Below, one piece after another: positions 8,134 through 17,180 of a DNA stretch of 64,000 bases (the stretch's first letter is position 1; each line of letters opens with the position of its first letter). The DNA is from RI-153 sp041391225. Lineage in GTDB: Bacteria; Chloroflexota; Anaerolineae; Caldilineales; Caldilineaceae. The stretch covers positions 1 to 64,000 of the forward strand of contig JAWKOL010000019.1 in the NCBI GenBank assembly GCA_041391225.1. The letters are read 5' to 3'. Position numbers and translations under genes: made by a program. A model generated the notes under the pieces. It ran no database searches and was not told where the DNA came from. It saw only the letters and a list, made by a program, of their open reading frames with translations.

Positions 8134-9089
8134 TGACGGTTCCCGATCCCGAAGGCGCTGCCCACATTCCGGTGCTTCTTGCCGAAGTGCTGGAAGCGCT
8201 GCAGGTGCGCCCCGGCGGGCGCTACATCGACGGCACCCTGGGCGGCGGCGGCCACACCGCCGAGATGCTGGCCCAGAGTGCGCCAGATGGCCGAGTGCTG
8301 GGGCTGGATGCCGACCCTGCCGCCATCCGCCGGGTGACACAACGTCTGGCCGATGAAATTGCGAGCAACCGGTTGACCCTGGTGCAGACGCCCTTCGAGA
8401 AGATGAAAGAAGTGGCGGATCTGGCCGATTTTGACCCTGTTGATGGCATCTTGCTCGATCTGGGGTTGAGTTCCTTTCAGTTGGAGACGCCGAATCGTGG
8501 TTTCGCCTTTGCCCAGCCCGGCGCGCTGGACATGCGCTTCGACCCGAACACGGGGCAAAGCGCCGCCGATCTGGTCAATCACCTGCCCGCCGATGATCTG
8601 GCGGATCTGATCTACCGCTACGGCGAGGAACGACGCAGCCGTCGCATCGCCGCCGCCATTGTGCAGCAGCGACCGATCCGCACCACCGATCACCTGGCAG
8701 ACGTGGTGGAGCGGGCAGTGGGTGGGCGCAAGGGCGCTCGTATCCACCCGGCCACGCAGACCTTCCAGGCGCTGCGTATCGCTGTCAACGATGAACTGGG
8801 ACAGTTGGAGCGGGTGCTGCCGCAAACATTGGCGCTGTTGAAACAGGGCGGGCGGCTGGCTGTGATCAGTTTCCACAGCCTGGAAGATCGAATTGTCAAA
8901 CAGTGGATGCGCGACGAAGCGCAGGATTATGTACCCGATCCCACCCATCCCCTGGGCGGTGAAGCACGTACACCCACACTGGCCGTACTGACCAAAAAAC
9001 CCATCGTCGCCGACGACATCGAAATAAAACAGAACCCGCGCAGCCGATCTGCCAAGCTGCGGATCGCGCAACGATTGAGAGAAGAATGA
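8130..9089 (+). CDS. rsmH: 16S rRNA (cytosine(1402)-N4)-methyltransferase RsmH
   Basis: 319 residues from the ATG at 8130, overlapping the mraZ stop by four bases. HIPVLLAEVLEAL, then the SAM-binding segment YIDGTLGGGGHTAEML and LGLDADPAAI, later DGILLDLGLSSFQLE, GFAFAQPGALDMRFD and VISFHSLEDRIVKQWM are all RsmH signatures. The enzyme methylates N4 of C1402 in the 16S rRNA P-site. The protein ends RIAQRLREE, and its TGA stop is the first three bases of the MITE-like element at 9087, so the element has replaced the native 3' end or landed exactly at the stop. Confidence 0.95.
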   Translation: MMTVPDPEGAAHIPVLLAEVLEALQVRPGGRYIDGTLGGGGHTAEMLAQSAPDGRVLGLDADPAAIRRVTQRLADEIASNRLTLVQTPFEKMKEVADLADFDPVDGILLDLGLSSFQLETPNRGFAFAQPGALDMRFDPNTGQSAADLVNHLPADDLADLIYRYGEERRSRRIAAAIVQQRPIRTTDHLADVVERAVGGRKGARIHPATQTFQALRIAVNDELGQLERVLPQTLALLKQGGRLAVISFHSLEDRIVKQWMRDEAQDYVPDPTHPLGGEARTPTLAVLTKKPIVADDIEIKQNPRSRSAKLRIAQRLREE

Positions 9090-9171
9090 CTCCACTGCGA
9101 AAAGTCCGACTTCTGTGTGATTTGCGGTTGCTCCTCTCCTAAGAGAAGTCGGACTTTTCGCAGTGGAGTCA
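9087..9171. mobile_element. MITE-like palindromic element, copy 2
   Basis: 85 bp with perfect 28-bp terminal inverted repeats (9087-9114 and 9144-9171) beginning TGACTCCACTGCGAAAAG, and a 29-nt loop matching copy 1 at 7328-7430 in opposite orientation. Its first TGA is the stop codon of rsmH. A short word of the same arm (TTTCGCAGTGGAG) recurs near 45124. No flanking direct repeat is obvious. Confidence 0.85.
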
Positions 9172-9216
9172 TCAAATCATCCAAACCACCACCACCACGA
9201 TCAGAGGATGCGTTCC

Positions 9217-9795
9217 ATGTTCCAGAACAGCACCCTAGCGTCCGTTGTCGAACTGCCACAGAATCTGCCCCACACGCAGGTTCTGCGCACCGCCCGCCGT
9301 GCCTTGCGCGCGTTTCCCTACCCACAGACTGCCCGAGATTACCTGATCTGGTTGGCGGGTATGGCGGTATTGGCGGCGATGGTCTCGATGCAGATCCTCC
9401 TTTCCATGCAGATTCAGCAGACGAGTCAGGTGCTCGATGGCCTCACCGCCGAATTTGTTGCAGTGGAACAGGAGAACGCCGAACTCCTCTGGCAAATCAG
9501 CCAGTTCACCCACCTGGAACGCATTGAAACTGAAGCAGTGCGCATGGGGTACGGGCCAGGGCTGAATCCTGAGTACCGCTGGGTCGACACCGCGACCGAG
9601 TCGCCCCCAATCGCGCTGTTGCAAACGGCCGAAACGGTGGGCAACGCGGCAGGGGACAGCGCCATCAACCTCAGCGACAGCGATCCGATTGGCGGCTGGT
9701 TTGAGCGCTCATGGCAGCGTCTGCAAACGCTTTGGCACACCGAGAGCGGAGAGATTGGCGCCATGTTGGGTGCATGGACAGGAGAACGATTCTAG
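9217..9795 (+). CDS. FtsL/DivIC-like septum formation protein
   Basis: 192 residues from the ATG at 9217, chosen for AGAGGA eight bases upstream. A basic cytosolic segment precedes one membrane helix (LIWLAGMAVLAAMVSMQILL, near residues 46-65). An extracytoplasmic heptad-like stretch follows (LDGLTAEFVAVEQENAELLW), then IETEAVRMGYGPG, the usual end of the FtsL/DivIC coiled coil. A further ~75 residues rich in Ser/Asp/Glu and Trp have no recognised fold. In the dcw cluster the position between rsmH and ftsI is that of ftsL, a bitopic divisome scaffold binding DivIB/FtsQ. The sequence is too divergent for more than a family-level call. Confidence 0.75.
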   Translation: MFQNSTLASVVELPQNLPHTQVLRTARRALRAFPYPQTARDYLIWLAGMAVLAAMVSMQILLSMQIQQTSQVLDGLTAEFVAVEQENAELLWQISQFTHLERIETEAVRMGYGPGLNPEYRWVDTATESPPIALLQTAETVGNAAGDSAINLSDSDPIGGWFERSWQRLQTLWHTESGEIGAMLGAWTGERF

Positions 9796-9806
9796 TCTTC
9801 GTCATG

Positions 9807-9835
9807 GTAGGGATGGACCGGCGGTCCATCCCTAC
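9807..9835. repeat. Perfect 13-bp hairpin between ftsL-like and ftsI
   Basis: GTAGGGATGGACC and its inverse complement are separated by GGC. No U-tract follows, so it looks more like a REP-type palindrome than a terminator. A related TAGGGGC/GCCCCTA hairpin lies at about 42481-42512. Confidence 0.8.
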
Positions 9836-9886
9836 ACTGCTTTTCGCCCATCCGATTTTCGTTCGATTTTTGATGCGGATCAGCCG

Positions 9887-11716
9887 ATGAACAGAGAGAG
9901 CCAAACTGCGGTAGAGCCGAAATCAAATAGCGGCACGCCCAAAGAGGGCAAGTTCGTGCCCAAGACGCCGGCGCCCGTCCATGCCACGCGGCGCTGGCGT
10001 TTGCGCGCTGTAGCCGTTTTGCTGGGCGCGCTGGCCCTGCTCATGGTTCTGCGCCTTTTCACCATGCAGGTGAGCGCCTGGCAGGACTTTTCTCCGCGTA
10101 CGCAGACGTTCGAAGCCCGCTATACCGTCGACGACAACACACCCTGGGGCGTTATCGTTGACCGCGACGGCGTGCTGCTGGCCGCGGATCGCTACACCTA
10201 CCGCATCACCGCCACGCCCAACCAGATCAAGCCGGAGGCTTGGCCGAAGATCGCGCAGATCTTGTGGGAAAAGGCAGGCATTCCGCCGGATCAAACACGC
10301 GAGCGGCTGGCACAGAATTCCGAAAGCGCCTACCTGGTGCTGGGTACCGAGGTTTCCTTTGCAGCCGGGCGCGCCGTGCTCGAAGAACAGGAACGACTCG
10401 CCGCCCAGGACGATGAACTGCTCCTGCATGTGCTGGTCAGCGCACGGCCGCGCCGCTTCTATCCGCAAGGTCAACTGGCCAGCCAGGTGCTCGGCTTCGT
10501 CAACGCCGAACGCAAGCCCGTGCTCGGCGTAGAGCGTTACTACGACAGCTTCCTGCCCAGCACCGGCGTGGGCCTTCCTCGCGGTGGACGCCAATCGCGC
10601 GACGTCATCCCCCTGGGGACGCAGCGTTTCCTGGCGCAGGGCAGCGAAAAAGGGCTGGTGCTCACCATCGACCGCACCATCCAGTGGATCATCGAAGAAG
10701 AGCTGAAAGAAGCGATTGGTTTCTACAAGGCCGAGGCGGGCAGCATCATCGTTATGGAGCCGAACACGGGCGCCATCCTGGGCATGGCCAACTGGCCCAC
10801 CTTCGACGCCAACACCTACGAGCGGGAAAACGCGGCCACCTTCACCAATTCATCGGTGAGCGCGCAGTACGAACCGGGGTCAATCTTCAAGCTGGTCACT
10901 GTAGCGGGGGCCGTTGACGCAGGCGCTGTTGAGCCGCTCACGGTCTTCACCGACACCGGCACCATCGTGGTGGGTCAACGCACAATCCAGAACAGCACGC
11001 GCACAGCCGTGGGCCAGTTGACGGTGGCCGACGCGCTGGCGCAATCGAACAACGTGGTCACCGTGCAGATTGCGCAGGCGCTTGGTCAAGAAGGATTTTA
11101 CGATTACGTGTCATTATTTGGCTTCGGGGCCGACACAAACATCGACCTGAGCGGTGAGATTCCTGGACTGGTGAAGCGACCCGGCGATCCGGCATGGAGC
11201 CTCTCGGATCTGGGGACCAACAGCTTCGGCCAGGGCATTGCGGTGACGCCGATCCAGATGCTCAGCGCCGTGGCCGCCATGGTCAACGGTGGCAAGCTGA
11301 TGCGCCCCTACATCGTGCAGGCGCGCGTCCACGGCCAGGAAGTGCTGATGACCCAGCCCACCACCGCGCACCAGGTCCTCGATCCTGAAACTTCGGCGAT
11401 GATGCGCGAGATGATGGTCCATGTGGTGGACACCGGCAACCTTCAGGCCAAAGTGCCTGAGTATTCGGTGGGCGGAAAGAGCGGCACCGCCGAAATCGCC
11501 ACCGCCGAAGGCTATTCCGAAGAGACCATCGCCAGCTTCATCGGCTTTGCACCCGCCGACGACCCGCAATTCGTCGTCTTGGTGAAGTTGGATCGCCCCG
11601 ACACCACCATCGCCCGCTGGGCTTCGCAGTCCGCGGCGCCGGTGTTCAAGCGGGTGACGTTCCGGCTGCTCGATCATTTGAACATTCCGCCGGATGCTGA
11701 GAGAGTGAGAGAATAA
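9887..11716 (+). CDS. ftsI: Peptidoglycan transpeptidase FtsI (class B penicillin-binding protein)
   Basis: 609 residues from the ATG at 9887 (MNRESQTAVEPKSN). A basic cytosolic leader is followed by one membrane helix (AVAVLLGALALLMVLRLF, residues 42-59). The pedestal domain comes next (WGVIVDRDGVLLA, RFYPQGQLASQVLGFVN). The transpeptidase domain shows all three active-site motifs: S-x-x-K in PGSIFKLVT, S-x-N in QSNNVVTVQ and K-S-G in GGKSGTAEIAT. No PASTA repeats follow. It cross-links septal peptidoglycan together with its partner glycosyltransferase FtsW, encoded at 15840. The stop overlaps the ribosome site of murF. The reading frame is open for 66 codons upstream, but only the start at 9887 gives the normal N-terminus. 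Confidence 0.93.
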   Translation: MNRESQTAVEPKSNSGTPKEGKFVPKTPAPVHATRRWRLRAVAVLLGALALLMVLRLFTMQVSAWQDFSPRTQTFEARYTVDDNTPWGVIVDRDGVLLAADRYTYRITATPNQIKPEAWPKIAQILWEKAGIPPDQTRERLAQNSESAYLVLGTEVSFAAGRAVLEEQERLAAQDDELLLHVLVSARPRRFYPQGQLASQVLGFVNAERKPVLGVERYYDSFLPSTGVGLPRGGRQSRDVIPLGTQRFLAQGSEKGLVLTIDRTIQWIIEEELKEAIGFYKAEAGSIIVMEPNTGAILGMANWPTFDANTYERENAATFTNSSVSAQYEPGSIFKLVTVAGAVDAGAVEPLTVFTDTGTIVVGQRTIQNSTRTAVGQLTVADALAQSNNVVTVQIAQALGQEGFYDYVSLFGFGADTNIDLSGEIPGLVKRPGDPAWSLSDLGTNSFGQGIAVTPIQMLSAVAAMVNGGKLMRPYIVQARVHGQEVLMTQPTTAHQVLDPETSAMMREMMVHVVDTGNLQAKVPEYSVGGKSGTAEIATAEGYSEETIASFIGFAPADDPQFVVLVKLDRPDTTIARWASQSAAPVFKRVTFRLLDHLNIPPDAERVRE

Positions 11717-11727
11717 AGGACAAATCT

Positions 11728-13277
11728 TTGCCACCCATCGTCGATACCGCCATCTCCCAACATACACTCTGGCAGGCGCTGACGGGTAACCCGCCGCCGC
11801 TGGCGTTGACGCCGGCGGCGATCCGCACGGCAACGCTGGACAGCCGCGTGGTGTCGGCAGGGTCGCTGTTTGTGGCAGTGGCCGGTCAGCAGACAGACGG
11901 TCATCGCTTCATCCGCAGCGCGCTGATCAACGGGGCCACGGCGATCATCTGCGAAGAGCACGGTCTGGTCGACCTCGATCACGGGGACGCGCTGATCGTG
12001 GACTGCACCAGCAGCCATCGCACCATCCCCGCGCTGGACACGCATCGCCAGGACGTGGCGTTGAGCAATCGCCCCATTCTTTACGTGGTGGACAATTCTG
12101 TGGCTGCGCTGCAAAAGGTGGGCGCGTTCCAACGGCTGCATCGCACATCGCCCAATCTGCGTGTCATCGGCATTACGGGCAGTGTAGGCAAAACGAGCAC
12201 AAAAGAAGTGACGGCGGCAGTCCTCAGCCAGCGCTTCAATATTCACTACACGCAGGGGAATCTCAACAGCGAAGAAGGGCTGCCGCTTACGTTGCTGGGC
12301 CTGGATCTGCACCACGAGCGGGCTGTGCTAGAGATGGGCATGTACGACGTAGGCGAAATTCGACTGCTCTGCAACCTGGCCCGCCCCATGTCGGCGTTGT
12401 CACCAACGTGGGGCCGGTGCATCTGGAACGCCTCGGCACCATCGACCGCATCCAACAGGCCAAGACCGAACTGGTGGAGGCGCTCCCCAGTGCAGAGGAC
12501 GGCGGCGTCGCCATCCTCAACTGGGACGATGAGCGAGTGCGGGCCATGGCCGACGCCACCAAAGCGCGCATCTTCACCTACGGCCTCACGCATGAAGCCG
12601 AACTGTGGGCCGACGAGATCGAAAGCTCGGGCATGGAGGGCATTCGCTTCCGCTTCCACCACCACCCACGAGACGGCAAGGAGACACATCTTTATATACG
12701 CCTACCCATGCTCGGACGCCACAGCGTACACACGGCGCTGCGGGCGGCGGCCGTGGGGTTGGTGGAAGGGCTGACCTGGCAAGAGATCGCCACCGGCCTG
12801 CAACGCATGACCGGTCAACTGCGGCTGGTGGTGGTGCCGGGCATCAACGGCAGCACCGTCATCGACGACACCTACAACGCCAGCCCGGCCAGTACGCTGG
12901 CCGCGCTCAACCTGCTGGCAGATTTGCAGAACGGCACCCATCTGCGCCGCATCGCCGTGTTGGGCGACATGCGCGAACTGGGCAGCTACACCGAAGAAGG
13001 CCACAAAGCTGTGGGCATCCGCGCCGCCGCGGTGACAGAGGTGCTCGTCACCGTGGGCGAACTGGGGCGCATCATCGGCGAAGAGGCGCTGGCCGCGGGC
13101 TATGATCCAAGCAACCTGCACATGCTGGCGAACGACACAGAGGTCATCGAGGCGCTACAGCGTCTAATCCAGCCCAAAGACCTGCTCCTGGTAAAAGGCA
13201 GTCGCGCGGTGGGGATGGATCACATCGTGGCAGAAATCACATTAACCAAGAGTGCGCTGGGCGCAAAGGGATCGTAG
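11728..13277 (+). CDS. murF: UDP-N-acetylmuramoyl-tripeptide--D-alanyl-D-alanine ligase MurF (one frameshift)
   Basis: A TTG start at 11728 lies seven bases after AAAGGA, which itself overlaps the ftsI stop. The N-terminal Mur domain ends in the ATP loop VIGITGSVGKTSTKEVTA, followed by TQGNLNSEEGLPLTLL. The frame breaks at the C-run 12384-12387; adding one C restores CNLARP to HVGVVTNVGPVHLERLG. The rest is intact: VIDDTYNASPASTLAAL (DAYNANP-like) and VLGDMRELG. About 516 residues in all, a little long for the family. It adds D-Ala-D-Ala to the UDP-MurNAc-peptide in the cytosol. The single-base gap in an essential gene suggests a consensus error. Confidence 0.9.
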
Positions 13278-13280
13278 TTC

Positions 13281-14285
13281 ATGGAATTTCCCCTGACACT
13301 GGGTAGCATCAGCTTTTTCATCGCCGTCATCTGGGGGCGTCCACTGATCGGCTTGCTCAAGCGATGGCGCATCGGCAAGCAGATCCGCATCGAAGGGCCG
13401 GATCGGCACCAGGTGAAAACCGGCACGCCGACCATGGGCGGTTTCCTGTTTGTGGTGCCGGTGTTGCTCGTCACCGGCGTGCTCAATCTGGCCGATCTGC
13501 TGGGCTTCAACCTGATCGGGCAGAGTACGCTGCTGCTTTTCTTCTGCCTGGCCGCCTACTCCGCCCTCGGCGCCGTGGACGATTGGCAGGGTATCCGCGG
13601 GCTGCGCGGCAAGGGCGAAGGCATCAGCGCCCGCATGAAGAGCGCGTTTCAGTTTATCTTTGCCGTGATCATTGCGTCGGTGCTCTACTTTGGGCCGCCG
13701 GAGTTGAACTATGTCGGCGTGCCGGGGATCCCCAATTTCGTCGAGATTGGCTGGCTCTTCCTGCCCATCGCCGTCTTCATCATCGTGGGCTTCAGCAATG
13801 CCGTCAACCTCACCGACGGGCTGGACAGCCTGGCCGGCAGCTTGAGCAGTGTGGCCTTTGCCAGCTACGGCATCATCGCTTTCTTGCAGCGGCAGACCTA
13901 CCTGGCCGCCTTTTGCTTTACGATTGTGGGCGCGCTGCTGGCCTTTTTGTGGTTCAACGCCCACCCCGCCGAGCTTTTCATGGGCGACACCGGCAGTTTG
14001 GCCCTGGGCGCTACGCTGGGCCTCGTCTCGTTGATGACGGCGCAATGGCTGCTGCTGCCGATTGTGGGGCTTGTCTTCATGAGCGAGACGGTTTCGGTGA
14101 TGCTCCAGGTGGCGTCGGCCAAGTTCAGCCGCCGTTATTTAGGACGAGACATGCGTATATTTAAGATGGCGCCACTGCATCATCATTTCGAGCTATTGGG
14201 ATGGAGCGAAACCCAGGTGAAAGAGAGATTCTGGCTGGTGGGCGTCCTTGCGGGTATGTTGGGCGTTGCGCTGGCCCTGTTGTAG
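13281..14285 (+). CDS. mraY: Phospho-N-acetylmuramoyl-pentapeptide transferase MraY
   Basis: 334 residues, about ten membrane helices. KTGTPTMGGFLFV is the first conserved cytosolic loop. GAVDDWQGI carries the catalytic Asp pair, FSNAVNLTDGLDSLAG the second acidic loop, and HPAELFMGDTGSLALG with FKMAPLHHHFELLGW the HHH motif unique to MraY. The enzyme transfers phospho-MurNAc-pentapeptide to undecaprenyl phosphate, making lipid I at the inner face of the membrane. The ATG at 13281 lies three bases after the murF stop. It is slightly shorter than the 360 residues of proteobacterial MraY, as in many Gram-positive-type proteins. Confidence 0.95.
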   Translation: MEFPLTLGSISFFIAVIWGRPLIGLLKRWRIGKQIRIEGPDRHQVKTGTPTMGGFLFVVPVLLVTGVLNLADLLGFNLIGQSTLLLFFCLAAYSALGAVDDWQGIRGLRGKGEGISARMKSAFQFIFAVIIASVLYFGPPELNYVGVPGIPNFVEIGWLFLPIAVFIIVGFSNAVNLTDGLDSLAGSLSSVAFASYGIIAFLQRQTYLAAFCFTIVGALLAFLWFNAHPAELFMGDTGSLALGATLGLVSLMTAQWLLLPIVGLVFMSETVSVMLQVASAKFSRRYLGRDMRIFKMAPLHHHFELLGWSETQVKERFWLVGVLAGMLGVALALL

Positions 14286-14294
14286 GCTAAAACC

Positions 14295-15815
14295 ATGACA
14301 AAACCGCCTCTGCCCAACGAATTTCACAACAAACGGGTGGTGATCCTGGGGCTGGCCCGCCAGGGAAGTGCGCTGGCGCGATTCTTCCACGCCGCCGGCG
14401 CGCAGGTGACGATCAACGACGCCGCGCCCGCCGAAAAGCTGAGCGCCGAATTGACCGCTATCGCCGATCTGCCGGTGGAACTGGTGTTGGGCGAACACCC
14501 GCTCTCACTGCTCGACGGCTGCGATCTGCTCTGTTTGAGCGGCGGCGTGCCGGCACAACTGCCGATTGTACAGGAAGCCATCCGCCGCGGCATCCGCCTG
14601 AGCAACGACAGTCTGCTTACCTGTCAGCTTGCCCCCTGCCCCGTGATCGCCATCACCGGCAGCAGCGGCAAGACAACGACCACAACGCTGGTGGGGCAGA
14701 TGTTGCGGCAAGCCACCCGCGACAGTAGACGCACGGTGCATGTGGGCGGCAACATCGGCCTGCCTCTGATCGACCGCCTGGACACGATCACAACGGACGA
14801 TCTGATCGTGCTTGAACTAAGCAGCTTCCAGTTGGAATTGTTCGATCCGACCCTGGCCTACGGCGACTTCGCCCACCTGCCCATCGACGTGGCGGCGATC
14901 CTCAACATCACGCCCAACCACCTGGATCGCCACGCCTCGATGACAACCTACGCCGACGCCAAGTTCAACCTGTTGCGCAGGCTCAAGCCGTCGGCACGGG
15001 TTGTGCTCAGCGCCGACGATCCGGTGACAGAGCGGATCGCCCGCGGTGCGGCGGCAGCATCGACTGTCCCCGCGGATTGGGAGATGGACAATTTACTGGA
15101 TGCCATGCACGAAGAACTGGCGGCGCGCCCGACAGCGCCGATCCTCTTCAGCCGCCGACAGACGCTGGCGTGCGGCGCCTGGCTGGCCGATGAACAGTTG
15201 ATCTACGACGGCGCATCGTTCTGCGCCCGTGCGGATGTGCACCTGCGCGGGGATCACAACGTCACCAACTTGCTGGCGGCGGCCGCCATCAGCGGCGCAG
15301 CGATGGACGTGTCCACGGCGGCAATGGGCGACGTGGCGCGCAGCTTCGCCGGTGTGCCTCATCGGCTGGAAGAGGTGGCGCAGATCGGCGGCGTCACCTG
15401 GATCAACGACAGCATTGCCACCGCGCCGGAACGGGCCATCGCCGGCTTGCGTGTCTTTGCACCGGGCGAGCAGACGCTGATCCTGTTGGCGGGCGGCAAA
15501 GACAAGAAACTGCCGTGGCAAGATTTCGCCGACGAAGTGCTGCGTCGCGTCAACTACCTCATCGGCTTCGGCGATGCCGGGGCCATGATCGTGGAAGCAG
15601 TGCAAGAGCGCGCCGCAGATCGTCGCCTGCCTGCGCCCAGTTGCGCCGTCCTCCAGCGCTTGGATCAGGCCGTTCACCTGGCGGCGCAAATCGCAGATGA
15701 CAACACCGTCGTTCTCCTGTCGCCCGGCGGTACGAGCTACGACGCGTATAAGAATTTTGAAGAGCGGGGGGAACATTTCCGTTCATTGGTGAGGGAACTG
15801 ATTCGTAGTGCGTAG
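14295..15815 (+). CDS. murD: UDP-N-acetylmuramoylalanine--D-glutamate ligase MurD
   Basis: 506 residues. The N-terminal Rossmann-like domain starts NKRVVILGLARQGSALARFF. The ATP-binding loop is VIAITGSSGKTTTTTLVGQM near residue 120, followed by GGNIGLPLID and LELSSFQLELF, both typical of MurD. The central region contains ILNITPNHLDRHASMTTYADAKFNL. The C-terminal ligase domain shows INDSIATAPERAIAGL and LLAGGKDKKLPW. The cytosolic enzyme adds D-Glu to UDP-MurNAc-L-Ala. It is about 50 residues longer than typical, mainly an insert around 15061-15130 (residues 256-280). It begins nine bases after mraY. murE, often found beside these ligases, is absent from this cluster. Confidence 0.94.
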   Translation: MTKPPLPNEFHNKRVVILGLARQGSALARFFHAAGAQVTINDAAPAEKLSAELTAIADLPVELVLGEHPLSLLDGCDLLCLSGGVPAQLPIVQEAIRRGIRLSNDSLLTCQLAPCPVIAITGSSGKTTTTTLVGQMLRQATRDSRRTVHVGGNIGLPLIDRLDTITTDDLIVLELSSFQLELFDPTLAYGDFAHLPIDVAAILNITPNHLDRHASMTTYADAKFNLLRRLKPSARVVLSADDPVTERIARGAAAASTVPADWEMDNLLDAMHEELAARPTAPILFSRRQTLACGAWLADEQLIYDGASFCARADVHLRGDHNVTNLLAAAAISGAAMDVSTAAMGDVARSFAGVPHRLEEVAQIGGVTWINDSIATAPERAIAGLRVFAPGEQTLILLAGGKDKKLPWQDFADEVLRRVNYLIGFGDAGAMIVEAVQERAADRRLPAPSCAVLQRLDQAVHLAAQIADDNTVVLLSPGGTSYDAYKNFEERGEHFRSLVRELIRSA

Positions 15816-15839
15816 TGCGCTCAGTAGGAGCAGATTTCC

Positions 15840-17180
15840 ATGTCCGACACACGTTCGTCTTCGGCCACAACGAAATTAAGCACAGGCAGTTACGATTGGG
15901 GGCTATTGACGATTGTCTCCGCGCTGCTGATCTTCGGGCTGGTGATGGTCTTCAGCGCCAGTTTCCCCTGGGCGATGACCTTCTACACGTCGCCGTTTCA
16001 CTTCGTGATCCAGCAGTTGCGCTGGCTGGCGCTGGGGCTGGCGGCGATGGCGGTGGCGGCGATGATCCCGTACACTGTGTGGGAACGATGGAGCGTGTTG
16101 ATGATGGGCGTGGGGTTGCTGGCGCTGATGGCCGTCATCGTTGCGGGTGACACGGTGCTGGGCGCCACGCGTACGCTCTTCAACGGACGCGTACAGCCCA
16201 GTGAGCCAGTGAAGATCATCATTTTGATCTATGTCAGCACATGGCTAGCCAGCAAAGGTGACCGTATCCGGCAGATCAACTATGGTCTGATCCCGTTCGG
16301 CATTTTGATGGGGATCGTCACCGGTTTGATCGTGGCGCAGCCCAACATCAGCACCGCCATTTTGATCGTTGCCACAGCATCGATTATCTTCTTCCTGGCA
16401 GGCGCCGAGTTGAAACAGTTGCTCATTGGCGCAGGCATCGCCCTGATCACTTTCTGGTTGGTGATCACGCGTAGCGGCTACGCCAAAGGTCGCGTCGACG
16501 CCTACCTGACGTCGGTCCTCGATCCCCTGAGCAGCTCGAACTGGCAGATCGGGCAGGCAGCAGAAGCCATCGTGCGCGGTGGCCCCACTGGTGTGGGCCT
16601 GGGCAAGAGCATCGAAAAACTGCCCAACAACCTGCCACTCAGTTGGTCGGACAACATTTTTGCCATCATTGGCGAGGAGCTTGGCCTGATCGGCTCGCTG
16701 CTGGTGATCCTGCTCTTTGCGCTGCTGGCCTACCGCGGCTTCCGCATCGCCTCAGAATCGCCCGACATGTTCGGTTCGTTGTTGGCCGTGGGCATCACCT
16801 CGTTGATCGTGTTGCAGGCGCTGATCCACATTGCCGTAGCCGTGGCGATGGCGCCCCCCACCGGCGTGACACTGCCCTACATCAGCTACGGCGGCAGTTC
16901 ACTTGTGACAACCTTGGGCGCAACCGGTATCCTACTGAACATCAGCCGCTATCGTGGCGCACCATTGGCAATGCGCCCGCAAGGAGGCTTGAGCTATGCG
17001 AGTTTTAATTTCGGGTGGCGGAACCGGGGGACACGTCTATCCGGCGCTGGCAGCCGCAGCCCATCTCGAAAGTCGACCGGCCGCACCGCCCTCACTCGCC
17101 GCAGTGGACAGCCCCGCAAGCAGGCCGTCGGCCGTAGCGGGGGACGCAGCAGCAGTCGCAGTCGCACCGCCAGTCGCTAA
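15840..17180 (+). CDS. ftsW: SEDS glycosyltransferase FtsW, with a basic C-terminal tail overlapping murG
   Basis: 446 residues, about ten membrane helices in the first 385. SEDS signatures: VFSASFPWAMTFY, QPSEPVKIIILIYVSTW, RVDAYLTSVLDPLSSSNWQI, GGPTGVGLGKSIEKLPN, ELGLIGSLLVILLFA and PPTGVTLPYISYGGSSLVTT. It polymerises lipid II at the septum with FtsI. The normal fold ends about residue 385 (RPQGG). The frame then stays open for 61 more codons inside murG, giving an Arg/Ser/Gly-rich tail (e.g. GSRSPSRKSTGRTALTRRSG). Its 185-nt overlap with murG is unusually long; either the tail is real, or a frame error hides an earlier stop. Confidence 0.93.
   Translation: MSDTRSSSATTKLSTGSYDWGLLTIVSALLIFGLVMVFSASFPWAMTFYTSPFHFVIQQLRWLALGLAAMAVAAMIPYTVWERWSVLMMGVGLLALMAVIVAGDTVLGATRTLFNGRVQPSEPVKIIILIYVSTWLASKGDRIRQINYGLIPFGILMGIVTGLIVAQPNISTAILIVATASIIFFLAGAELKQLLIGAGIALITFWLVITRSGYAKGRVDAYLTSVLDPLSSSNWQIGQAAEAIVRGGPTGVGLGKSIEKLPNNLPLSWSDNIFAIIGEELGLIGSLLVILLFALLAYRGFRIASESPDMFGSLLAVGITSLIVLQALIHIAVAVAMAPPTGVTLPYISYGGSSLVTTLGATGILLNISRYRGAPLAMRPQGGLSYASFNFGWRNRGTRLSGAGSRSPSRKSTGRTALTRRSGQPRKQAVGRSGGRSSSRSRTASR

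Noticed and set aside
7986..9095. 369-codon minus-strand ORF opposite rsmH
   Set aside because: Shadow frame of mraZ/rsmH; composition rich in His/Gln/Gly typical of antisense frames.
13242..14045. 267-codon minus-strand ORF opposite mraY
   Set aside because: Highly charged antisense translation of a membrane protein gene; no start signal or family.
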